From Lewinella sp039816955 (lineage in GTDB: Bacteria; Bacteroidota; Bacteroidia; Chitinophagales; Saprospiraceae): a stretch of 64,000 nucleotides of DNA. Numbering within the stretch: position 1 is the first letter of the stretch; the number at the start of each line of letters is the position of its first letter. The stretch is from assembly GCA_039816955.1 (NCBI GenBank), contig JBCBWU010000009.1, positions 1-64,000 on the forward strand. Direction: 5' to 3'. Positions 27,801 through 36,900 of the stretch are shown here, in pieces. The position numbers and the translations under genes were made by a program. A model generated the notes under the pieces. That model saw nothing but the letters and a program-made list of their open reading frames with translations, did no database searches and was not told where the DNA came from.

Positions 27801-30800
27801 TGCCGAATATTACCTGGATCACTTCCGGGGTTCCTACTGGGTTTACTTGTGGTACTGTAACCATCGATTTTCAGGCACAGGATCATTGTGGTAACCTGAG
27901 TCCAGTAGTAAGCACCACACTTACGGTCACTGACGATGTTCCACCGGTGATCCCTACTGCACCCTTTGACTGGACTTTTTCAGCTGATGCACCGGACCTT
28001 AATGACCAGTTCAATACTTGGCTAACAGGTGCCCACATTGGTGTCAACGATGGCTGCAGTGAGGTAACCTGGACCCACGACTATGACACCAGTCAGCCTT
28101 TGCCACTTTGCCAGGAAACGGCAGTGGTGTTTACGGCAACTGACTACTGCGGAAATAGCAGCCAGGTCACCACTCAATTTACCGTCTTTGAGTACGAGGC
28201 ACCGGTTATTGTGAGTGCCCCACAAGGGCTGGAACTTGATTGTACGGCTCCAGATTTCGATACGCAAGTCGACAATTGGTTAGCTGCTTATGGCTACATG
28301 GTGGCTACAGATAACTCCACACCAAACCCGACCCTATCCTATGACATTAGTGAGACTAATTTACAGCAAGTCTGTGGCACCTATCCCGTTACTTTTTTCG
28401 CAGTGGATGACTGTGGTAACAAGGCAGTAGCTACTGCTAGTATAATTGTAGAAGACGACAATGAATTAGATGCTGCATACTTGAATAGTGGACAGGAAAT
28501 CACGCTAGTTTTAGGTGATGCAAACTTCTTTTCAGATTTAAGTGACTGGCTGAACAGCGGAGGCCTACGTCCAGATTTAACGAATAGCTGTTACAGTGAA
28601 TTCACCTGGACCCACGATTTCTACGATCAGGTTGATCTAGACAACTTCGGCGATGACTGCCTGACCATTCCTGTAAACTTTGTCTTGGAAACGGGCTGTA
28701 TTTCGCATACCATGCCCCCACTAAATATAACGATCAATCTAGATGGCTTGCGCCAGAAAGACCCAGGCTACGACTTGACCTTGGCTTGCCAATGTGATGC
28801 AGGAAGTAATACGGTGCTTAACGACTGGTTGGCCAATGATGGTGGGATCGTATTTGAAAACTGCGTGGATGCTACGCCTATCGTTATCACCCACACTGCG
28901 CCGGATACGGACGATTTAACGAACTGTACGGATCAGACAATCACCTTCACGATCACCCAGGGCGGTACTACCTTCACGATTGATCGACAGATCATCATGT
29001 CGGATCCAGTTTGTAGTCCACTCCTCACAGATAGCGGTTATGATTTGGAGTTAGCCTGCGGCGCTCCAAGTACGGATGATCTCAACAATTGGCTGGCGAC
29101 CAATGCTGGCATTACCGTAACGGATGCCTGTGGGACGATGACTTGGGATCATTCCACTTTTAGTGGCGATGACATCAATGATTGCTTTGACCAGACGATC
29201 ACCTTTACGGGAACCGATGCCTGTGGTAATGTGGTGACGGTGCAGCGTCAGATCCTCATGGTTTGTGATTTGGCGGTGAGTATAGTGGATAATGGAACTC
29301 AACTCTGTGCGCAGATCGATGGTACCTGTGCTGGGAGTATGACTTTCACTTGGAGCAACGGTCAGGTGGGGCAGTGTATTACGCCACTAGCGGACCAGAT
29401 TATTACCTATACCGTCACGGCATCTTGTGGGATGACGGATGGCAACGGTTTTCCTGTCTGTACAGATTTGACTTCCTCACCTTATACATATTACCCAGAA
29501 TGCCCGAATGACTACGGTTTAAGTATAACTTACCTGAGTGGCATTAACCTACTCCAGGGGCAACTGACAGGATGTGGTGGCACCCCCACTTACCAATGGT
29601 ACCTGGATGGGCAAGCGATTGCCGGAGCTACCGACCAGGATTATAGTCCGAGTTTGATGGGAACGTATACATTGACCGTACAGAACTGTACTGGTTGTGC
29701 AGCGGCTTCTGCCGATTACTTCTGGTGCCCGGACATAGGGGTACAAATCGATCCTGTCTGTGACCTTAATAACTATGATGTGATCTTCCTGCTGGATAAC
29801 TCGCCTAGTATAAGCGCCGCTGAATTTGACGATATGAGAGCCTCCGTTTTGAATACGGTGGCTGATATTGAAAGTCGTACAGATAACCCGGGTCAGGTTC
29901 GTTATGCCCTAGCCACTTACAATCAAATTAGTACCAGCGGAATTTCGTGGGTCAATACTTGGCAAAATGCTCCGCTTACTACTTTTGACCGGCCGCCCAG
30001 TCAGTGTGCAGTTTTAAAGAATGCGGTAGAAACCTTGCACGGCGATCTCAGTTCAGTATATCTACCCCGCACTAATGCCGAATTGCATATTGTACTCTAT
30101 ACCGACTCACCTGCTGACGGCAGTTGTTCCAGCTTGTCCCAAGCTACGTATGTAGATCACTTGAAGAATGACTTTGGAGCAGTATTTTCGGTTGTTCGGT
30201 ACAATACAGGATTTGCTAGTCAAGACGATGACGCCAATGACCTATGTGCAATAATCGCGTCTTCACCAGATCAATTCTACGAGGCTGACAGCTTTGATGA
30301 GCCCATCCTGCCCATTGCGGAAAATATCATTTCCTGTACCCAGTTGGCGGCTGTCGTGGATGTAGGTTGTCAAAATCCAACTTATCAGTGGACGGCTAGC
30401 TACGGTGGTAGTATCATTGGCAGCAGTACTGCGGCTATGATAGACATCAATGGCCAGGGTAAATACACGTTAGTTGTAAGCTGCAATGACGGTTGTACCG
30501 GTACGGCGGTGTTCCCAGAAGAGATATATGGTTTGCAAGGCACTTTTGCTGCTGCCAATGCTATTCACCAATATTATCTGGATCACCCCCACGATGGCGA
30601 TGAAGAAGAGGAGACAGTAACCTCTACTGAATCAATTGAAGCCTTGTCTCAGATGAGTACTTATCTATATCCCAATCCAACAAAAGGAGAGGTGTTTATC
30701 GAGATTCAGGCATCCTTAGCGGAAGATTGTCAGATTCTTTTCCGTGATACTCGGGGTCGCCAGCTTATCTGGCAACAAGAGCGATTACAGGCTGGTCTAA

Positions 30801-30901
30801 ACAAGTACAGTTTTGATACTGAGCCACTACCTGCTGGTGTGTACCTCGTGACCATTCAAACAGGCGAAGAGATATTCCACCATAAACTGGTCGTAGAGTA
30901 A
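24812..30901 (+). CDS. Giant secreted repeat protein with VWA domain and T9SS tail
   Basis: 2029 residues with signal peptide MTVFSRWLPLVALLTIACCN...YAQ. The N-terminal ~180 residues are a beta-sandwich. Two Calx-beta/HYR-like regions follow to ~500. Between ~780 and 1490 lie about eight copies of a Cys-containing unit of the form C-x(5-8)-D-x-W-L/I-x3-G...D-N/A-C...W-x-H/T, several closed by CGN and a DDxPP linker. Residues ~1655-1840 are a von Willebrand A domain with MIDAS DNSPSIS and VLYTDSPADG. The end (~1948-2029) is a T9SS type A domain (YLYPNPTKGEVFIEI, LPAGVYLVTIQTG). It is probably a surface adhesin. A hairpin terminator follows. Confidence 0.88.
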   Translation: MTVFSRWLPLVALLTIACCNLEVYAQDWEEVYFEDFTNSNSNLTNVPNFSHSGASWSPGGASGAHSDRCARIVLNQSFHYLAFELNFSTDYEYYVSFNGKKTHGFAKQVEIVHNSTLPAINQPPTGTLIGNVIDITQTGQPFPGQVIDSEVFSGLSGSHYIIFRKPATASNGPALNKFLFDDFKLYRRSIGGASNPVVNILTTNQTVDEGATTSNELTIDVVPTEAVSVSLGLTSSSNTHFSGFTPQTITFPALQSGNQPFDLTPAEVPGLAAGIYTYVFTITPIGTNVDVGSFDDVTINVNVEEPTCDFVLSPNTSTPICDDNFTPNDPTDDTYTFDFQLIRSDGQAGTWSGFFGSQTIAGTYGTTSSVGPFNISDGNLSITVTDAVNPICTVSTTVTPPSPCSNGDGDDVINFVQTQQTIIEGETAGLCLRLWPNNTFTEDVYVDIELLDDESPYFSNFETETVTIPAGSNAVVCLPVPSRVEAGEREEVMIYRFAITNPRLADGTLVALGQNSVHTVKVVDASSARLLYPGDIAFIGFDNFVGNETDRIVLANMVPLSPGTRFSIVNANYCSLSETWFEVGDVNPLQISQEITYSGDEDLPVGSIICLDLPGGGTGSDLLATNFQINGVSTSDFSVQNSGTNSEPNINLSATQANNLYLTSGDWVFDATATTLLGRSIAILQVGDTDSWLANNCVGGTHLPEDLDCVAGPDFPAEGSSYGYFDCSQYGTNLSRLDYLMYAANAANWTTGAGTTILDLPGTACDPACNITTDSLYWMIPPTDLVISCLNDGSGILDNWLQTYGNGVPVTTCPDGQITVFNDFDGWPPINTICDGDTLEVIFTAVDNCGNRADCVGLVIIQTDEREIEISVQPSNLTVVCTDIASINMAYMDWIADWGGMEVDFTCGLEPICGVVGNAVPIINCDSQEDVIFFAVGLCNDTVFSDPVKFSIIDNVPPVITTVPTPLIVSCNDPDHSRYIDQWIRNGGNAEATDNCLPNITWITSGVPTGFTCGTVTIDFQAQDHCGNLSPVVSTTLTVTDDVPPVIPTAPFDWTFSADAPDLNDQFNTWLTGAHIGVNDGCSEVTWTHDYDTSQPLPLCQETAVVFTATDYCGNSSQVTTQFTVFEYEAPVIVSAPQGLELDCTAPDFDTQVDNWLAAYGYMVATDNSTPNPTLSYDISETNLQQVCGTYPVTFFAVDDCGNKAVATASIIVEDDNELDAAYLNSGQEITLVLGDANFFSDLSDWLNSGGLRPDLTNSCYSEFTWTHDFYDQVDLDNFGDDCLTIPVNFVLETGCISHTMPPLNITINLDGLRQKDPGYDLTLACQCDAGSNTVLNDWLANDGGIVFENCVDATPIVITHTAPDTDDLTNCTDQTITFTITQGGTTFTIDRQIIMSDPVCSPLLTDSGYDLELACGAPSTDDLNNWLATNAGITVTDACGTMTWDHSTFSGDDINDCFDQTITFTGTDACGNVVTVQRQILMVCDLAVSIVDNGTQLCAQIDGTCAGSMTFTWSNGQVGQCITPLADQIITYTVTASCGMTDGNGFPVCTDLTSSPYTYYPECPNDYGLSITYLSGINLLQGQLTGCGGTPTYQWYLDGQAIAGATDQDYSPSLMGTYTLTVQNCTGCAAASADYFWCPDIGVQIDPVCDLNNYDVIFLLDNSPSISAAEFDDMRASVLNTVADIESRTDNPGQVRYALATYNQISTSGISWVNTWQNAPLTTFDRPPSQCAVLKNAVETLHGDLSSVYLPRTNAELHIVLYTDSPADGSCSSLSQATYVDHLKNDFGAVFSVVRYNTGFASQDDDANDLCAIIASSPDQFYEADSFDEPILPIAENIISCTQLAAVVDVGCQNPTYQWTASYGGSIIGSSTAAMIDINGQGKYTLVVSCNDGCTGTAVFPEEIYGLQGTFAAANAIHQYYLDHPHDGDEEEETVTSTESIEALSQMSTYLYPNPTKGEVFIEIQASLAEDCQILFRDTRGRQLIWQQERLQAGLNKYSFDTEPLPAGVYLVTIQTGEEIFHHKLVVE

Positions 30902-30940
30902 GCTCATCCACAGATTATTTCATAACCCTTTTATCCTTAT

Positions 30941-30981
30941 TGGTTTGTTCCCACTGCACGGAGAGCGGTGGGAATAAACCA
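30941..30981 (+). terminator. Hairpin between the VWA-repeat and RHS genes
   Basis: TGGTTTGTTCCCAC pairs with GTGGGAATAAACCA through 14 positions with one G-T pair. It ends 16 bp before the chosen RHS start, which supports starting the RHS gene after it. No long T-run follows, so termination strength is uncertain. Confidence 0.6.
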
Positions 30982-30997
30982 CTCAATTCGCGTTCCA

Positions 30998-33900
30998 ATG
31001 AAAATGTATATCCATCTCATAGCGTTTTTGATTTTTAGTTTTATCTCTTTCATTTCCTTTGCCCAGGATAATTCAGTAGCTGTGAATTTGCCTTCTTCAC
31101 CGGAGGCAGAAAGCCTGGTAGAGTATGGCAATGTGCCGGTAGGTGAATATACCGGAGTGCCTAACGTTAATGTCCCATTACCCGGGCTTCAATACCGCTC
31201 CATATCTGTTCCGGTCTCTTTGAATTATCACTCTCAAGGTATTAAAGTCTCGGACGAAGCCTCCTGGGCGGGTTTAGGCTGGAGTCTACAGGCTGGAGGG
31301 GTAATTACCCGTACTATCCGTGGAGAGGATGACTTTACGAATACCCGGGCTTGTGATAATCTCATCACTATTGAAGGGTATCTTAGTACTAATAGTATGC
31401 CCGAGCATCCGGATGATTTTGCTTATACAGCTCTTCCCTGGGAGTCAAGTGACTATTTAGGCTCCGTTCGGTCTACCTTTGCTTATGATCCGGGACTTCT
31501 ATTCCTACATAAAAGGGTAGATAAGGAATCAGATCTGTACTCCTTTAATTTTGGTGGGTACAGTGGGAAATTCGTTTTTAATAAGGATAAGGAGCCTGTC
31601 CTACTAAGTAAGAGTGACCTTCGCATAGAACTGAATCCACGCCCTGGCGAGCCATCTCATTGGGATATTATCACACCTGATGGCTTACGCTATACCTTTG
31701 GTGGTACGCCTAATTCCATTCAAACCACTAGTACCGATAATCATACAACCCGTTTCCAAACGATAGAAGAGGATTTTGAGGTCGTTGGGCATACTGACAT
31801 ATTTGACCACTACCCGCTCTGTCCGGTACATATTTCCTCCTGGTTCTTACAGCGGATTACGCATCCCTCGGGATACGAGGTGACCTTCGAGTACGAATTA
31901 GAAGATGAAGCTTTTTTGGTCCCTATTCCTCGCTACTCAGAAAGCGTGGAGAACTTCTTAGGAGAGACACAGTTTCTACGCTATAATGATGACTTCGCTT
32001 CTTATTCTGAACCCCATATCTACCGTGAGCTCAAGACATATAGCGTCACTCGCTATTCGAATATCTATTTGTCAAGAATAGTCTCAGATCATAACATTAT
32101 TGAATTCACCAGAAAGCCAAGAACGGATGTGCAAGGTGGTTTTTCTATCGATGAGATAAAATACTACACCAAGCAACTAAATGAGCAGGGAACAGAAGAA
32201 ATAAAGCACGCTAAATCTGTAGTTTTTGACCATTCTTATTTTCAGTCGAGCGGAGACGATACGAACGACTGGTTCGGGAATCTGGCGGATGATTTCATTC
32301 AATACGTTCAGGACAATCTCCTAGTTGAAATTACCGAAAATCAACTGAATCAAAGACTCAAATTGGTGGGTGTTGATATCGTGGAAGGAGAACAAGGGAT
32401 ACGCTCTGACGATCCACTGCGGTACAATTTCACTTACAACGAAAATAACACCTTGCCCAAGAAATCTTCTATGGGAATTGACCACTGGGGATTTGCCAAC
32501 GGCGCCGATAATGAGTTATTGGTCCCCGGATTCTTCGAAACTGCAGACCTGATCGCGATTGGAGAAGATGATGTAGACCCTTACGGAATATTCACCCCGA
32601 CGGGAGAAAGAGATGTGTTTCCTGTCCTCATCGAATCCGATACAGATCGGGAGCCTAACCCCGTTTATTTGGATACTTGGTTGATGAGAGAGATTCAGTA
32701 TCCAACCGGAGGGAAAACTGTTTTTGATTATGAATCGAATACCTATTTGGGGGGAACGACTACGGGTAATTTGAGTTTCTACAAAAACTATTCCTTTGCG
32801 GTTGAACAGTGCAACGTTCCTATCCCATCGCCAGCGAATATTGGGCTTGTTGGAGAAGGAGAAGACCCCGCAAGCCTAGTGCAAGTTGACCTAAACTACA
32901 GCTGGGTGTTAGCTCCCTGTCCGACTACGACAGACGTATGCCCCGAGTACAGTTGTACCCTTCCCGCACCTGATGGTGTTAACCACCCAGGCTTTTCCAT
33001 CATAATTAGAAATACGGCTACTAATATGGTAGTCAGTCAAGTTGAACATACTGCTGGTACTTTTTCTGATATAGTATACAACGGCTACGAAGAATGGACT
33101 TTCCAAGGTAGCGTAGAGGTCAGTCCTGGGGCTTACGAAATATCTGTAGTTCCGTATTCGTCCCTCAGCGTCCTTCCGGGCAATTTGGAAGCAGTATCCC
33201 TGGAGTTAAATTATCCTGGGGCAGTTCCTGATCCTGAAGAAAAGCCGGGTGCCGGAGCTCGTATTAGTAAGATCGAAAACTTCGATATTGATAATCAAGT
33301 AACCCACACCAGGCTTTTTGAGTACGAATTGGAAGGACAAGCTACCGGGAAGCTGTATGCTCCACCTACCTACGTACATTTTATCCGAGGCTTGGGAACT
33401 ACCGGCCCTGGCGTTAATACCACGGTCGACTTTTATTATCGCGATTACGCTATCCGTTCTTCCAATAGCTACATCAGTCTGAACAATGGGTATACGGGGG
33501 CATACGTGGGCTATTCTGCGGTGAAAACTACCATTGGAAATGATGCGGAGGGTGGTTACACCGTCAAGAAATTTCACAACAATGGCACCTATCGTGACCC
33601 AAAGAAATACGTTCGCGAGAACATTCCCTTTTTCGTGAATCAATTAGATGGGAAACTTGATCAGCAGGAGGACTACAATCAGCAAGCGGACCTGGTTCGT
33701 ACCATAGAAAATACGTATACCAATGAGCCAAGTGCAACTGATTTCAACTGGAACTACATCTGGGGCAACTTTGAATATATTACCAATAGTCCGGATTTCG
33801 GCTACCACGCTGTTCCATTGACCATTGCTTATGCGGATGCCCCGCAATGGGTGAAGCTGGATAAGACCACCGAGGTCTATTATGGTCAAACAGCTGGTGA

Positions 33901-36900
33901 TGTGACGACCATCAACGAATACACCTACGAACCCGATCATTTCAATATGGTCGAACATACGATCACCAACGGAACCGATATTACCCAGACCACGACTTTT
34001 GAGTATGCTAAGGAACTGGCGACTGATGATCCTAGCTACGAGTTGATGGCTTCGGATGCGATTCACATGACCGGGATTCCATTACGCATCAAACCACCTA
34101 ATGGTACTGAATACCAAACTTACTATAATACCACTCACTTTGTCCCGGAGCTTTTCACTGAAAAATACCGAGACAATAGCCTGATTACTAGAAGTGAGGT
34201 ACTGGCTTTTGATGCCTTTGGGTATCCGGAGCGTATTCAGAATTATGGGTTTGCCCATCCAGAAATCTTTGATTGGGAATTGGGGCTCCTCAAAAGCCGT
34301 ACTTACCTGGATTTTGTAAACTCTTATGACTACGAAATGCGGCAGATTTCATCCATGACAGCCGTGGACAAACAAGTGGTTTATTATGACTACGATAAGC
34401 ACCGCCGCCTGGCTGGTATTCGTGCCAGAGATAACAAGGTAAACACTGTTATTACCTACAGTATTGGTGGGCCGAATGAAGTTGAACAGGTTATATCCTT
34501 TGAGGATAATGATTTACCCGTACAACCAAAATCCAGCTTGAAAAAATACGATGGCTTAGGGCGTTTAACGCATGAGTATAACAATGGGCGACTTGCAAAC
34601 CATATCCTCTATGATCAGATCGGAAGGGTAGCTTCAGAAACCTTCCTTACGGGTAGTTATGTGGGCTATGCCTACGATAATTCTCCGCTAAATCAACTTA
34701 CCCTTCAGACACTTCCTGATGGGAACACCGTTGCTACACAATATGAGGCAGAGGGTAATCTGTATAAGCAATTGGTTACCGACGAGGAGGATAGGATCAC
34801 GACCCTGTTTAATGATATTCTACAACGCCAAGTACAGGTAATAGATGCGATCGGAGGAAGCACAGAATGGCAGTTTAATGGATATAACAATTTGGAGCGT
34901 GTTACGACCCCAATGGGTGCTTTGTACGAATACGACTATGATGACCGTAATCGTGTGATCAGTAAATCCATTCCGGGTGGAGGCACCACTACTTACGGCT
35001 ATTATAACAATAGTGACTTAATGCGTTTTCAAATTGATGGCAATGGTATTCGCCAAAGTTATGAGTACGATGACTATCAACGTCTGCGCTTTAACTATCT
35101 GGGCTTTATTAACGACGGGGATATACTTGTTGAGCACAAATACTATAACGAAGGTGAAAGTGATCATATTGATAAGTTAGAATACAGCCGCTACCGCGTA
35201 CTCAACGGTGGAGACGAGTACACAACGGATGCTTACGCTTATGACGAATACGGTCGGGCGTACCTAAGTACGTTCCAGCATTTGCTAGGGCAGAATCTAA
35301 TGATCAATAACTTTGATCTGGCGGACCGTTTGCGGCAAGTGAGCACCCTACACCAAGGGCACGAATCCCATTCCACTATCCAAAATTACGAGTACGATAG
35401 TTTTGATCGTAAAACCAGAATTAACCACGAGTTTGATGACTTGTTCTCTGCGCAAATCGCTTCCTACAGCTACAATGATCGGGACCAAATGATTGGTAAA
35501 GTATTTGGTAACGAACAAAGTGAAGGGCTGTATGGTCTGGGGTATCAATATGACAATGATCGGGGCTGGTTGCGTCAAATAAATAAAGCTTTCAATGATG
35601 CGGCACCTATTCCTACTTGTTTGGATTATGAGCCTCCGCAGATTGATGATGAGCCCGATTCAGACGATTTCTATTACCAGCAGATGACGTTGACGGAGTA
35701 TCTCGATCAGCGCCTAGATGTCAACTTTCAGTTTAACCCAGAGGACGCTCACTGCCCCACCCTCGAGTGTCCGGTTCCTACTTGTACCGCTGCCGATATC
35801 CAGCAAGAATTACAGACGCTGGAGGCTACCATCCGTCGCGAGACTTCTTATGAGCAGGCAGTACCCTGTGAGGATGGCAGTACGGAAATCATTACAATCA
35901 TTGATTTTCCGGAACACAACTTCCCGACTGTGCTGTACCGGGTGCGTTTGTGTGACAATAGTGAACGTTACATCTTGGAAGCTTACCTGGATTTGCTGCC
36001 AGCTGGCTACGAGATCGTTCAGGAAATTCCTATTGCAGGGCCTAATCAACGTATTACCACCACTATTGGTGGAGAAACGCTCACTCCGACGGTAACGGAG
36101 ATTCTGGCATTGGTAATTGCGGGTGAGAATATTGTCCTAGCCGATTACGTGCCTTGCGGACAGCCGGATTGCAACTACGAACTAGAGTGCCCTTACGAAG
36201 AATTGCTGGCTCAGATGGCAATTTTAGAGTTAATCCAGGAAAACACTCCTGAGGTTATCCCTAGCCCGGAAGATTACAGTATTACGGTATATGAGGTTCA
36301 ACTATGTAATGGTGATATTATCTATTTGTTGGAGGAAGAACTCGATCTACTGGAAGGCACCAACATCTTAGTGCTAGGCACGATAGAATTTGAACTAGCT
36401 GAGGATAGAATACCCGTAATATCGGATGTGCCGGGAGATGGTTATCGTAATTACCCTAGTGGCGTCTTTCATATGCGCTTTAGCTACACCCCTAGCGGGA
36501 ATATCGAATGGTATAACCTGGCGGTGTACAATCGAGCTAAGACCCGACAAAGCTTTAGCTACGATGATCTCAATCGCCTGACCAGTTCCACCTACGCTGA
36601 TTTTACTGAGGATGGAAATTCGCTTACTACTGATAATAAGTATGGTGTGCCTTCCATCACTTACGATGGAGACGGCAACATTACCAATCTGGTGCGGCGT
36701 GGTCTTTCGTACTGGTGTGAGGACGAAGTACCGTATTATGATGTGGTAGACGCACTGTCGTACACCTACGATGGTCTACCCAACCAATTGACTAGCCTGA
36801 CCGAAGCGGCTGATAAAACCAAGGGTTTCAAGACAGGCTCTAATACGGCTGGTTACGGCTACGATGGTGTTGGTAATATGACCTACGATGGACACCGTGG

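Noticed and set aside
33206..33643. 145-codon - strand frame
   Set aside because: Antisense of the RHS gene with no independent support.
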